The notes under the pieces were generated by a model that saw nothing but the letters and a program-made list of their open reading frames with translations, was not told where the DNA came from and did no database searches. Both the position numbers and the translations under genes were made by a program. From positions 85,241,654-85,305,653 of the forward strand of contig CM068367.1 in assembly GCA_034769895.1 (NCBI GenBank): DNA of 64,000 nucleotides, in the 5' to 3' direction. How positions within the stretch are numbered: position 1 is the stretch's first letter; every line of letters starts with the position of its first letter. Shown piece by piece: positions 49,301 through 59,912 of this stretch. The DNA comes from Magicicada septendecula (taxonomy: Eukaryota > Arthropoda > Insecta > Hemiptera > Cicadidae).

Positions 49301-49509
49301 ACTATATGTTTTTGCAGGTACCCCCTGGAATGGGAGGTGGCGGTGGACCAATGGTAATGCCTCAACAGGCCATGTTCATGCAACAGGGTCCGCGAGGACC
49401 TCCTTATCCAGGACAGGGACCTGGCGTTGGTGTTGGTTCGCTCCAGGGTCCTTTGGCGTACTTGGAGAAGACCACGTCCAACATTGGGATGCCTGATGGG
49501 CGAAGGTGA
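35160..49509 (+). CDS. MED28: Mediator of RNA polymerase II transcription subunit 28 (four coding exons)
   Basis: MED28 is a small coiled-coil subunit of the Mediator head that bridges activators and RNA polymerase II in the nucleus. Joining 35160-35219, 45756-45935, 47317-47634 and 49318-49509 gives 249 residues, and all three introns are phase 0 with GT-AG ends. Family landmarks in order: NLVDEFEEAF (residues 10-19), RFLDLARQMEAFFLQKR (about 52-68), KPELVVKEDINDLRIELVRK (about 73-92, a helical coiled-coil region), a Pro- and Gln-rich insert (about 121-186), a Gly/Pro-rich stretch, then LAYLEKTTSNIG near the C-terminus, which matches the conserved LAYLEQ..SNI tail of animal MED28. Human MED28 is about 178 residues; the extra length is the Q-rich and G/P-rich segment. 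Start chosen because the ATG opens directly into the conserved N-terminal helix. Intron 1 (10.5 kb) is full of transposons, yet exons and splice sites look intact. Confidence 0.95.
35665..35705 (-). ncRNA. Hammerhead-ribozyme-like motif, left arm
   Basis: Minus strand: GGTC, CTGAAGA, extra T, GACAAT-AAAT-ATTGTC (6-bp stem II, 4-nt loop), GAAAC, GTC, GACGC. Stem I pairs GTC/GAC over 3 bp; stem III is AC/GT. The GTC cleavage triplet is the consensus one. Confidence 0.6.
38411..40069 (-). pseudogene. Tigger (pogo superfamily) transposase with one premature stop
   Basis: About 550 codons on the minus strand in one frame, broken only by TAA at 39158-39160. Domain order: N-terminal CENP-B/pogo helix-turn-helix (residues about 15-45, IALELGVGKTTVGDWRRN), CENPB-type second DNA-binding domain (about 70-135, ASDGWLDRWKKRFGV), then a DDE nuclease with Asp in YNCDETGLN (about residue 177), Asp in VLDNAPSH (about 295) and Asp in QPMDQGV (about 325, after the stop). 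Length fits Tigger transposases (500-600 residues). CENPB and JRK are domesticated relatives, but the intact TIRs and TA duplication show this is a transposon. Confidence 0.9.
40364..40396. repeat. Poly(T) run, about 33 nt
   Basis: Uninterrupted T-tract near the right end of the Tigger element, followed by GAGTAGCGGGTCGGG. Could be slippage or an inserted A-tail on the other strand. Confidence 0.8.
42431..42471 (+). ncRNA. Hammerhead-ribozyme-like motif, right arm
   Basis: CTGAAGA at 42435-42441, a 5-bp stem II (ACAAT-AAAT-ATTGT, with one pair lost to a T), GAAAC at 42459-42463 and GTC at 42464-42466. Inverted partner of 35665-35705. Confidence 0.6.
42539..43286 (+). other. MED28 intron 1, unique AT-rich part
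   Basis: No coding signal. CTCCTGAAGAAGACCACAAA followed by GTGGTGAAGATT (42898-42930) forms a stem preceded by CTGAAGA, similar to a decayed hammerhead core, but GAAAC is not preserved. Confidence 0.4.
43287..43510. mobile_element. Small hAT-type MITE
   Basis: Starts ACAGTGGTAT and ends ATACCACT (inverted). Flanked by ACGTCCAT (43279-43286) and ACATCCAT (43511-43518), an 8-bp duplication with one mismatch. Contains a G-run near the right end. Non-coding. Confidence 0.5.
43838..44030. repeat. Near-perfect palindrome with arms of about 85 bp
   Basis: Left arm TTATGAGAACTTCGGCTTGC... and right arm ...GCAAGCCGAAGTTCTCATAA are inverted copies (about 85 bp each) around a short centre with CTGAAGATGG. 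The CTGAAGATG ... GGCCAAAAC order recalls a degraded hammerhead core with A in place of the first G. Produces ORFs on both strands with related sequence, which is an artefact of the palindrome. Confidence 0.8.
44686..45150. repeat. Two direct repeats (175-bp period) plus an inverted copy
   Basis: AACATAATTATGAAAAGCT starts units at 44686 and 44861, each continuing GGGCTGTGGTCGATTG, TTTTAAACGTTTTGGCCAC, AGTAGCAATGTGTTCAAC and AAGGTGCATTCAGTCTGC. From 45029 an inverted partial copy reads GTTGAACGCATTGCTACTGAAGA to GACCACAGCCCAACAGCTC. Related to the palindrome at 43838 by the CTGAAGA and GGCCAAAACG segments. The 44868-45131 (-) and 44881-45120 (+) ORFs are symmetry artefacts. Confidence 0.8.
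45756..45935 (+). CDS. MED28: MED28 coding exon 2
   Basis: Acceptor TTTTACAG ends at 45755 and donor GAG|GTATTT follows 45935. Sixty codons from TCLSVLTKEE to PELVVKE hold the most conserved MED28 block (LDLARQ, FFLQKR). Phase 0 at both ends. Confidence 0.95.
45936..47316 (+). other. MED28 intron 2
   Basis: GTATTT donor and TTGTAG acceptor. AT-rich with no transposon ends or ORFs of interest. Confidence 0.8.
47317..47634 (+). CDS. MED28: MED28 coding exon 3 (coiled coil and poly-Q)
   Basis: Acceptor ATGTTGTAG ends at 47316 and donor CAA|GTAAGA follows 47634. It encodes DINDLRIELVRKEEM (coiled coil), MWQTLLAELGW, a Pro-rich linker and about 45 residues of Gln with Met/His. The repetitive CAG/CAA tract (47527-47634) is mixed-codon, so less prone to slippage than pure CAG. 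Confidence 0.95.
47635..49317 (+). other. MED28 intron 3 with decayed repeats
   Basis: GTAAGA donor and TTTGCAG acceptor. 47860-48300 has repeat-like sequence (GAGTCGGGGAACGATTGCAT, GAAATCACCTCAGAAGATGG, AGAAGAAGAAGA) that may be a decayed retroelement tail; 48410-48690 is an antisense LINE fragment. Confidence 0.7.
48410..48690 (-). pseudogene. Decayed RTE-type LINE fragment in MED28 intron 3
   Basis: Minus-strand frames read IRNEDIRTELGIYSIN followed by SLEWKQHVERMSED, the region behind the reverse transcriptase in RTE-clade LINEs (IRNEDIR.EL, then W..H..RM). Antisense to MED28. Dead. Confidence 0.65.
49318..49509 (+). CDS. MED28: MED28 coding exon 4 (C-terminus)
   Basis: Acceptor TTTTTGCAG ends at 49317; TGA at 49507-49509. 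Encodes 63 residues: PPGMGGGGGPM, a Gly/Pro-rich region, then LAYLEKTTSNIGMPDGRR, the conserved family C-terminus. Confidence 0.95.
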   Translation, partial: VPPGMGGGGGPMVMPQQAMFMQQGPRGPPYPGQGPGVGVGSLQGPLAYLEKTTSNIGMPDGRR

Positions 49510-50300
49510 CGCGGGCGGGGGAGGGGGAGGGGCAGAGGTCGGGGGCGTGCCCGTGGAAGAGCGACCTTAGATTACGGCTCTGCTCCCTGAATTCTCCCTC
49601 CTCGTGAGCCACATTGCTTTGCTAGAGGCAGCGTACATTACACAGATATAACCTAGTCTTCCTCGTACAGTTTGTAGCGCAGATTGCTCCTGTCAATGCA
49701 GAACAATTGTTGTCCAGTATACGACATATATTTATAATATATTTACATGACTGTCCATATAGCTTAACGTCGGTCTGTACGTCTTGTAGTCTCAGTCTGA
49801 TTGAGAATTTATAATAATATATCTTTGCCCCGTTAATACTTGTGCAACTTTGATGTCTATTCCAGTTGCTGTTAGATTATGCAGCACTGAGTCCACTGTA
49901 AGCCCACCGTTATTTTAATTTCTGTAACCATTTTTAATGGTTTGATAAAATTAAAGTATAAAGAAAATAGTAAAGTTCATTTCTATTAAAGCAAGAAAGA
50001 CAATTTAAAATTCTTCTAATTTTTTAAATTTGTAAAAATAAAATATACACCGAGCTTATTCTATGGTTACTGCAAAACTGAAAGTAAGAAAAAAACACAT
50101 TTCAGTGGAGTTTTGATAGTTTTTTTAAAATGTAACACTGTTCCCTAATTATAACATAGTAGAGTGTTAATTTGTGTCTAAGGATTTATATTGTGCCAGC
50201 TTCTGGATGAGTGATATAAATCTATCTTTTTTTTTCTTTTGTATCCAGCAAATTCAAGCCTGTGGAATATTCACATGTTGGCTGACTGTAAGAAATAAAT
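49510..50300 (+). other. MED28 3' UTR region with candidate poly(A) signals
   Basis: AATAAA at 50037-50042 and at 50294-50299 are candidate polyadenylation signals. The region begins with a GC-rich G-tract (GGGGGAGGGGGAGGGGC, about 49517-49535) directly after the stop. Which site is used cannot be told from sequence. Confidence 0.5.
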
Positions 50301-52440
50301 GTTGTCAATGAAACATGAGCCAAAAGAGAAAAAAATTGTCAACTCACTTAAACAATGCTCACATGCTGCAATAGGGAAAGGAACAACTTTGTGAAAATCC
50401 TGTGTAACTTCTGGAAGTAATCAATGGAAAGACCAAAATTTATATTCTTATTTATTTTTAGTTTGTAAACCAATTTTGTGTAGTTTATACCGCGTTTCTC
50501 CACAGGTAGCTTCATTCCTGTTAAAAATTAAATATTTAATATTATTAATAATATTATTGCAGTCCTCAAAACTGATCTGTTGGTTGCTTTTCTGTTGCTT
50601 TGCCATAGTGACATGACTCTGTGAGAAAACTCTTTATAATGTCAACTGAGCAGTGAATCAATACCTAGTGCAGTCTTAAGTCGTAGTGATATGAATTTAA
50701 TGGAAACATCTACCCCAGTAAGAGGGAAAGCGTATAATGAAGAATCATGTAAGTGGTTTCTTTGACATGGCATGTTCAGAATGTCGTCAACATATGCATC
50801 TCCACCAAGTGTCATTTCATTTGGAAACAGTCTTGTGTGTGAGATACTCTGGTTTTATAATTAATTACCACTAGATAATAATTTATTTTCTTTAAACGCC
50901 AACATAGACTATCTTTCTACAAAACATTATTTACAGGTTATGTTTTCAAAGTTGTGTGCAAAAGTTGCAGTAGAGATTTTTAATCGCAATACAGACGTTA
51001 ACCCCATGATAAATAAAGTGTTTAATTTACCACTTCCCAAGAATTAGGAGGATATTGTCTTAATTATTTTTAGCAATAGTTACTTTCTGAGCAGTAACTG
51101 TATTTAAGTTCAGTTGAATTATTCAAATAAAATTAATATATTTTTACAGATAAACTAATTATTCACAGGTGTTGTATAATTGTTTCACCATGTAAATCCA
51201 TAGTATTTAACCAGTACTTGAAGTTCAGTGTAAGCACAGTTTTTATATTTCCTTTTAAGATAATACAAATGTATAACTTGATCTCAGTGTCAGAGTCAAT
51301 GACACGACAGTTTGCGATACTGTGCGTAATTGGACAGACAGTGGCATCATCAATTTTCAGAGCCTTGTGGGTATATCTGTTTCAATTATTTGTCTGCTTC
51401 AGGAAATGGTCGGTACACAATATCTTGATTGGTATGATTCAGACGGTAACTAAAATTGGCCTCTTTTTCATACTTTTTACTTTTGTCGGTGTCTTTATTC
51501 TTACTAAGAAAACAGACATTTTTAAAGAATTTTTTACGTATTATTTCATGTATTTTTAAAAACTGACACACACCCTGAAGTTCCTGCAAAGCAGTTGACT
51601 TGATCATGATAAAAAAGTTATTTTAAATATGGTTACTTATTGCTGAATGCCTTAAAAGAATAATTATGATAGTCACTATGGGCATATCATATATGGTATG
51701 TGTTTAAGATGGTAAGCATTCAGTTTTCTTTTTAATCGTAATCATTACATGTATTTTAGCATTTTTGTTAAAAAGTAATGAATAGACACAATTATAAGAA
51801 CCAAAACATAAATGAATAAATGTGAATGTCAAGGGATCTGATTTAAATATCTTCATATTGCTGGTTTCAGTGTATGGGCTTGTGTGGAATTATTACCTGG
51901 AAATTTCAGATGTTTCTCATTAAACATCTGGAAGCTGGTTTCGTTTTAATTAATACCGCCTTTAAATACACGTCCTCAACACAAAATAGGCAGAAAATTG
52001 GTGAGAAAAGTATATTTACAACTTCAGATGTGCTGTACCTGAAAAAAAACTATAATTATCAATAAAATCCATCTTAACAAGTTTTAAAAAACGTGTAAAA
52101 ACGAAAATCAGAGTTAAGTTTTTTTTTAAATGGTGAGCTTGAAATTTAGAAGCTGTCTTTAAGAAGAATTCTCAAAGCTGTTTTTACCCTGAGATTTGTT
52201 GAATGTAATAAATAACAAGCACAAAAATTATCACATGATGTTGCCATTGTCTGTTTGGTTGTAGCATTGCACCTAATTTTTGTTTAATTAAAACTTAATA
52301 CATTGAGTCTCAGTTTCTTTGTGTCTGCACAATAATTAAATTTAGAAATTAAAAACAGGTCAATGATGGTAGGTAATATATAAATTTGTTTAAACTGAGA
52401 AATCAGCATTATCTCTGGACATACTCGAGTTAATAAAGTG
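50301..52440. other. AT-rich intergenic DNA, no gene seen
   Basis: The longest ORF (51218-51559, 113 codons, Phe/Ile-rich) has no supporting motif and overlaps an ORF on the other strand. No repeat ends recognised. Confidence 0.4.
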
Positions 52441-52451
52441 ATTTCAGTGAG

Positions 52452-52710
52452 TGCAGACAAGAAACAAGGGGAATTAAAGTAGATGACTATTTTTTCAATC
52501 TGATATTGCATATAATTTAGTGGTGTTTAGTAAAGTTCCAGTTGAGCTGGAGAAAATATAAAATCAGTTCAGTCAGGAAGATGTAAATGTTGGTTTGAGA
52601 ATGGAATGTAGAAAAACAAATATAATACTTATCAATGTTGTGAATAATGATTTTCAGTTGTGAAAAATATTCATCTACTTTAATTCCCCTTGTCTCTTGT
52701 CTGAACAAGC
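52452..52710. repeat. Inverted repeat with about 45-bp arms
   Basis: CAGACAAGAAACAAGGGGAATT... at about 52455-52500 and the inverse of CAGACAAGAGACAAGGGGAA at about 52660-52705 pair with few mismatches around about 160 bp of unique sequence. Probable MITE or rearranged repeat. Confidence 0.65.
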
Positions 52711-52929
52711 GGTCCATTAATGCTAAGAACATCCTGTCTGTACGCCTTTTATTATTGGCTATCTTAGTTGATAACACTGCAGTTTGATTTGAGATGGTGA
52801 GTTTTTATATATTTTGGGCAGTGTGTGAAAAAATATTCCTTTGTTCTAAAACATTCAACACAGCTTTTGTGTATAATAAATGAAAATTTTTCGTGTAATA
52901 ACAAAAAGGAACACATACAGTTGTGAATG

Positions 52930-53640
52930 TAGTGAAATATTTGGTTAAAATAATAACAAACAATGGCAGTGAAAGCCAGATAAGATCATTGTACTTCCAA
53001 GTCAGAAACGTGGATAGTGAATATTAGAAAGACAAAAACCATGGACTTGTGTCATATAGAAGCATGGAAAGCATTATACCAGGAATAATAGGAAGAGAAA
53101 TATTACTTAAGTGGGTTCACATGCCTTATAGTTTGCATGGTTTAGAGCAGCAACTGGCAACATTTGCGTAGTGGCAAAGTAAAAAGCATCTGCAGATAGG
53201 AACTAAAAGGAAGAAAAATTGAAAAATAAAGCAAAGATGCAAATGATGTATCAGTGAATTAGTGGGTCTGTATTTCTAATGGTTAATGGACACAAGAATA
53301 TTACCATGTGCCATGATAAATAATTGTTTTTGATATTTAAAACTGCAAAATGCATACAAACTACACGACTAACTTGGTAACTGTATAGAATCAGTTGGTG
53401 AACTGAGTTTTGTCCACACGCATTAGTGTTCTAACTCCTGGTTTAGAGAAGTGAAGTGGCTAGTCATTGGCATACTTCGCCTGTTAAGAAGATGGGAAAT
53501 GATCACAAAGTTGGTAGATAAGAGACAGAGAATCACAAAAGATCATGGCGTTTACTATTACTAAGATGGAGGGATGACATGTTTAATTACCATGGCACAG
53601 GGTGGCAAGACTTGCTCTGAAAAGAACACCCTCAGGATAG
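52930..53640 (+). pseudogene. Decayed LINE ORF2 C-terminal region
   Basis: Plus-strand frames include YLVKIITNNGS followed by IRSL (compare YLG..IT.DG....EI..RI behind the RT domain) near 52950 and, from about 53560, RWRDDMFNYHGTGWQDLL, the WRDD..G..W signature of the last part of RTE/Jockey-type ORF2. Stops and frameshifts throughout. Confidence 0.55.
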
Positions 53641-54608
53641 AAATGTTAAAGAAAAGAATGAAAAGACCACTGCCTTGTATAGTGTAATGGCATCAGGGGT
53701 TAGAAAAACTAGAACCACCCAAGAAAGGTATGATAGAAATGATCAAAAAGACTGACATAAGTAAGGGTGTAGAAATGCCAGTCTGGAATAATAGACCTCG
53801 GAGATGTAAAGAAAAGAAGTAGATCTCTGAGCAGGCTGATTGCAGTGGTGCAGACCACTGGGCGATGGGGTCGCCACATCCCTATGCCAACATAAGTAAT
53901 ACATCAGACTATCAATTCAGACAAGATCAAAAAAAATAGCAGATCACAGTACAGAACTGAGACTCATACTTTTAAAAATAGTAAACATGGAAAACATTAA
54001 GAGCACATGGTACTGTTCAAAATTATATTTTTTAATCAACAAGTACCAGTATATTGTATATAAAAGTGAAAAATTAATACTAGGAATAAGCAAACATTTT
54101 TAAGGTCATTACCTGCATTTAAAATAATCTGCAGTCAATAAATGTTTTTGTATAAAATGTTTTAAATTAATAAAAGTTAAATGTGAAAACAACAAAAATG
54201 TTTATATAAGTTAGAATTGTAAAAAAAAAATTGGTCGTTTTTACAGTTAATAACCATCTTGCTTTTTATTTCAAACTTTTAAATATTTGTGTAAATCTCT
54301 GTTACATTGTTTTGCAAATTGTTACTGTTCCCCATTTACCAAGAGTTGAGTAGTCACAACACAAAATACCAACAATATACAAAGACAGCAGTCATAACAT
54401 TTCAAGTATGTTATTGTAGTAGGCCCATTGTTTGTCTAAACTTGTTGCATAACTTGCTATGTATCTACACACATTTGATAACTATAATAAACAATAAGAG
54501 CTGTAACAGTATCGTAATCACAGTTGTAATTTTTGTAAGTTTTTCAATTTCCAATGACATAATTGTCAAATGTAAATATTTTTTAAATAAATTTATGTGA
54601 TAATAGAC

Positions 54609-55160
54609 CATGGGTGTAACTTGGGGCCTAACTTTTGGGGGCAGGGTAAAGCTTCACAAATTCAAGTGTGTAGTGAGACCATCTAATAATAAAATTAATA
54701 ATCTAATAATAAAATATATTATATACAAAATTAGAAAGTTTAGTAATAATTCTTAGTTAGTAAACGAGGGGCAATTTCATTTTTTAATGATCAACAAATC
54801 TTTCTTCATAAGTTGTACTTCCAGTTATGTTTACCTAGAACAAATATACTGTAGGCCTATAAACATAAACAAATTCAGTTCTTCCAATTCTTATACCCAG
54901 TTTTTGTAAACGTATCCTCTCCCTGAGGCACACTGTCACAAAATGCTTGGAAGCAGTAGCAGTAAGCCGAATCAGTCACAATAGTCGTCTGATAACAGTA
55001 CAGATGTTGATAAATAGTGCTTACTGTGCTCGCAGGCATAGAAACTGTCTCCTGTTTGACTATTTGTTAGTTTTTATTTATAACAACTGGAAACAAAATT
55101 TTATAATGCTCGCAACATGGGGGGGGAGTGCCCCCTTGCCCCTCCCAAGTTACACCTATG
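54609..55160. mobile_element. Non-autonomous hAT element (MITE), 552 bp
   Basis: Starts CATGGGTGTAACTTGGGG and ends, inverted, CATAGGTGTAACTTGGGAGG. Perfect 8-bp target duplication TAATAGAC at 54601-54608 and 55161-55168, diagnostic of the hAT superfamily. Encodes no transposase. Confidence 0.85.
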
Positions 55161-55519
55161 TAATAGACTTTACGATTCCTGTATATGTACGGTTTGTGTT
55201 CACTTGATACAACAGTATGTCTTGCTTCTTTCTTCTGCTAATCTTGCACATTACCTTCGACCAGTCAGAATTATTTTTCTGTGTAGGCCTATACTTCTAC
55301 TTAACTCTTGGTAAGTGGAATATATTGTCTTTCACTATTCTTAATGTAAATTGCTACACAGATAAAAAAGCACATTTTACAAGAAAATGTTCCGTTTAGT
55401 GTATGTCTTGAAGTACTCCTTGTACGTTTTTTTTTGCAAGACAAAAAATTCTTCCTGAGAATTCTATTCTTGTTCTTCTGAATAAGATCATTGTTCAGGT
55501 CTATGTAACTTCCTGGTCT

Positions 55520-56240
55520 AATCAAAATTCAAACTTTGCTTCTTGTTCTTTCTCTCAGTTCCGTAGTTTGTATTTTATTCAAATGGCTGACCTTATATTT
55601 ATTTATACCTCTATTCCAGTATGTCTTGACATCCATCTTCTTCTTCATAACACGGTATAGGCAAGGTGCTGCCTGCGTGTTCCACCTTCAGAGATCCTCC
55701 AGCCATCTCTTCGTGGGTCCACCCACACACCTGTGTCCTATAGGTTTGTAGTTTTAGACTTGTTTGGCCAGTCTGGAATCTGACATTCTTTCTAAGTGTT
55801 ATTTCCACCATTGTTTGTAATCTTTTAATTTTTCATTCGAGTTAAAAAACTTGTAACTCTTCTATTATGGCCTCATTCTTTATAAAGTCGGAGTTTAGAA
55901 CATCTTTTAAGAACGCCATTTCTGAGGCTTGTGACTATCTGTCTGGTCTCTCAAAAATTTTTATCATCATCTGCATAAAGATCATCATGCTTTCTGTTAT
56001 TAAGAACATCCTTCTTGTGTTTATTTCTGTTTTTCTGATTACTTTATCTAGCATTACATTAAGTAGTATGAGTGTAAGTTTGTCTCATTGTTGTATGTGT
56101 AATTTCAAATTCTTCCATTTTCATATTGCATAAAATCATCTAGTTTTAGGATATTCCTGACTCTTCCATAGAATAAAATATAATGGTTCTCCATTCACAC
56201 AGTTATATGCCTGATTTACGTCAATAAATATTTATATTCA
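55520..56240 (-). pseudogene. Decayed RTE-type LINE reverse transcriptase
   Basis: Minus-strand fragments in the right order: VNQAYNCVNGEPLYFIL (56230, compare D..KAFD.V.R..L), LDKVIRKTEIN and DDLYADDDK (YADD box of RT, near 55990) and finally RTQVCGWTHEEMAGG (about 55700). Frameshifts separate the blocks. Confidence 0.65.
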
Positions 56241-57800
56241 TAACGTGACATACCAAGAAAATTCTGTATATTTAACAGAATGTGTACTTGTACCATAAGT
56301 GTATACCATATGTGTACAAGTACATAAGGCTGAAGACGTAATACTTTAACTTAATTGTAAATAAAAATGTTGTTAACTTGTCTCAAAGGCTTCCACATTG
56401 ATAGCATAAAAATATTCAGTTTCTTCAAACTCTTTCCTTCAAGTTTCAATCCCATCTCTTGTCGAATAAAATTTGACATTGCTTCATTCGTATTTGAAAA
56501 GGCCTTGTCAGCTTGATCTGTAATATGGATGGTTTGGGTTGTAAAAACTTACTAAAGAGGATGGCAGAAATCTTTTACAGGATGATTGAAACTTTTAAAG
56601 AAGTTGAATGTTTCTAAAAATTTATGTTACGAACAGGTTGTCATTTTGGCTAAAGTTCATAATTACTACACATTATTTTAGAGAGTGATTATCTTTTGTA
56701 CTAAATTTATAAGTTTTTACATTATATTTTAAGTCTATACTTTAGTCTGAAATTTTTTAAAATTACAATAGTAAATTGTTAAAATTATTGTCATTTAAAA
56801 GTTTGAAACATAAAGCAAGATTACTAAGTAAACTAAATTATAACAGTGACAATCGTATTAGATGAAATAGTGTTTTTTAATTGGAGTAATTGATGTTTTC
56901 ATTGTGAATTATTAAAATAATTGTATTTCTAACATAAACTCTTTATTATGTAACTGTATTTTATTGACAAACATGACTAAAAGTTGAGGATATTCTAAAA
57001 TCAGATGTCTAAATGTAATTAACAGTTTTCATGTTTGTTACTGTAACTTGTTTTGACTTGTACAAGCACAAACTAACCTTATTCTTCCAGATTTTCAGTA
57101 TACTTTGATAATTCGATCAAACATAATTTAGATGTGCCTTAATAATATGATTATAAAATATTTTGTTTTTGTCATGTAAAATAAAAAAAAAACCAGGGCT
57201 GCAGTATTAAAAAATTTTTGGTAATTTGAAGATCACGGTTCACTCACACTGCAAAAATTTCTGGTTTATAAGTTTTTTTTTTAATAGAACAGAAGAAGAA
57301 TATTTTATTAAAAAAGACTATGTGTTGTAAAACTTGAATATTTATTATTGACAATTTAATGGTAGTAGTGATGTGAAAGTTCTGTGAGTGTAATAATTTA
57401 AAAATAAAACAAATTCAGAAATTGTAGCATAATTTATATTTGTACAAGAAAGTTGAAGAAATAAATAGTTTCAACGGACTGTATTTTTTCTGTTCTTTTC
57501 ACAATCTGTTTTTCAGTTACATATTTAAAAACATTCCAAGAGTTTCTGTAGGGGTTTCTGCTACACAAGACAACAGAAATGTTATTTTGTACATTATTAA
57601 GTTTGTACATATCTGCAGGTCATTTAAGCAAAACCTGGACTATATTATGAATATGTTGAAATTGTATATTGGTGTCATTTTGCCATAAACTCTTTATACT
57701 CATCTTTATGTTCAGTACCGTATTCTCCAAAAAACCCTTTAATTTTATTTATCTGTGAAAAATTTAACTCTAATATTACTTAAAATTTTGATTCCATGAT
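56241..57800. other. AT-rich intergenic DNA, no gene seen
   Basis: ORFs are short and low-complexity (57440-57688 has no motif). No repeat ends recognised. Confidence 0.4.
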
Positions 57801-57807
57801 TACTTAC

Positions 57808-58620
57808 CTTTCTTCTTCTGCATATTCAGACAGATAAGCCTCTTCCAAACCTTGTAATCTTGGGCAGCTTGACTAAGCTGATTGCAGATTTCGTCCAGTC
57901 CGTCATGTAAAACATTCTTGGTCCCAGTGAGTGATTAATGCTGATCGCTTCCTCCAAAAATATTGATGTATCAGCTACGGCACAATGTTTTCAGGCCCAA
58001 TTTCAACATGCGTACAATCTTCTACTTGCCGGCCTCTAAATTCCTAACTGTTGCTGCATTATTGTCAAGGTCTTTGCCGTTTGCATGGAGGAATGTGCAC
58101 TGAGCTGACTCCAATGTGATACTTGTACTTCCCATCTAGGACTTTTACTGAATATTTTTCTTACCTGTCCTCCAAGGTTTTCATATGTTTCTTTCAGCAC
58201 AGATAACTTCCGAGTCAATTCTCTATTGTCAGAAGAAGAGCCCCTGGCCAGATCACATTAGTGCTACAGCACTGTTAAATCTTCCAGCTTTGACAGTTGC
58301 AGCTGTTTCAATTCCTGAATCTAGCTAGTTTTCCCTAACTACAGAAGTCGGCCCTTGTGTTAATGATCCTGAAGCCCTCAAGCTGCCTATGCTTCCTAAA
58401 AGCTGTTATACCTCACAGTTATCGCTGAATATTTCTCCCCTATATCGATGATTTCATTCACTGACAGCTGTGTGACTACAGCTTCATTTGAAACAGGCCC
58501 TATTTGACTTACACTGTCTACACGTGCCTATCCACAAGAACAGACATGCTGACTGTAAGCACAGCCTTCGATGACGTCTGGCACAAAAGTTTTAGAAATA
58601 GGCCCAGTTCTCCAATCCAT
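57808..58620 (-). pseudogene. Unidentified decayed protein-coding segment, two exon-like pieces
   Basis: Minus strand. One piece ends at 58165 with RELTRKLSVLKETYENLGGQ directly before the donor-like CAG|GTAAGA. A second ends at 57808 with GLDEICNQLSQAAQDYKVWK and basic residues before AAG|GTAAGTA. The second piece changes frame between LEEAISINHSLG and TKNVLHDGL, and stops occur upstream, so it cannot make a protein as is. Codon content is amphipathic and coiled-coil-like, unlike surrounding AT-rich noise. I do not recognise the family. It could be an unprocessed pseudogene or part of an unknown element; the neighbouring Jockey-like fragment does not obviously include it. Confidence 0.45.
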
Positions 58621-59039
58621 CAATAATAATTTATTTTAATGGGCATGGCTGCACAACCAAACTTTGTCACGTACTATAAGTGCTACTGCATACAAAAATA
58701 CCTTCAGACACAATTCTATACAATGGTACCAAGGATGTGGCTCCACTGGATCTGGGCTTCCACAAGGGTCTACACTTCCATTTTAAAATCTGTTAACCTG
58801 TGTCAGAGCGTCTGACTCACACCACCATAGCTCTATGTTTTCTAATAAAAAAAGGGAGCCCTTAAAACTTAGCTTTATAACCATGGAAAGAACACCGATC
58901 ATGAATAGTAACACTTTAATTTTCCTTCTTGTTTTTTACACTCCTGAACATTAGATTCCTCTACAGCAAATTTACGTGATATGACGTGATTACCATTTTC
59001 TTACAGTTAATATAAACTGAGCAGTACAGGATAAGCAAG

Positions 59040-59800
59040 ATGTTCTACTCATTATAAATATACAATCTGTTTTGGCTCCTGTGCTATACAGAACTGTACA
59101 GTATAGTCTGGGGGAGAGCCTGCATCTGGAGAACACTACAGCTGTGCTCTTGGTTGTGTTAATGGAGACCCTCCATTTCTATGCCCATTCAACGTTGGTG
59201 TCCAGCTGATCCTAACAGCCATTTCCACAACAGTATATACTGCTGTGTTGTCAGCAAGCACAGCCAATCAGGTTTCATGCAGCTTGGGTGTGTCGTTGAT
59301 GTACATAGAGAACAGCATGGGACCTAAGGAGCTTTCCTGAGGTATATCAACTGTAATTACTCTTTCTGAAGAAAGAGCACTATCTACTCTCACATGGAAG
59401 GTTCTGTTCCATAGAAAGCTAGTGATTAAATGAACTTAGCAATTCAGATGAAAAATGTGTATCAGTTTGTACAGGAGTCCAGGGTGCCAGACATGGTTGA
59501 ATACTTTCTTGACATCAAGGAAAACAGCAGCAGTCTTGGTTGAGGACCAGAATACTGCACTGCTGTACTAAGCACTAGAAAATGTTCAACATGGCTGACA
59601 GCAAGCTAACAGACTGAAAGTTGTAGGCAGGCTTGAGGCCTTTACTTTGCTTCGGGGTCATCATGACCATTGCCTGGCACCACTTCAGAGGAAAGTAGGC
59701 GATCAAAAGGAGGCACTGAACAGGTCGACCTGAAAACGAAATCCTCTGTATGGAAATCTCTGTAGGGCAGTGTTCAGGGCTTGGAACACTGTCCAATACA
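59040..59800 (-). pseudogene. Jockey-like LINE reverse transcriptase fragment
   Basis: Minus-strand blocks in RT order: YFPLKWCQAMVMMTPKQSKG and FQSVSLLS (compare P..WK...V..I.KPGK...YRPISLL), AAVFLDVKKVFNHVWHPGLL (RT motif A; the usual FLDVSKAFD.VWH has lost its second Asp), FHVRV, IPQESSLGPMLFS (VPQGSVLGPLLF) and LADNTAVY, where the catalytic ADDT is ADNT. Both catalytic motifs are mutated, so it is dead. The order identifies the Jockey/CR1 type. Confidence 0.8.
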
Positions 59801-59912
59801 GGGCTCTCTTCCGGGGTAGTAAGGACTGGACAGATAAATACAGATGGAGACTAGGATGTGGAAAGTGGCAAAGCAAACTTTGTATGAATATAAAGAAACC
59901 ACATACAAGCAT

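Noticed and set aside
51218-51559. 113-codon hydrophobic ORF, possible membrane protein
   Set aside because: No signal of homology, an overlapping ORF on the other strand, and composition equal to surrounding AT-rich DNA.
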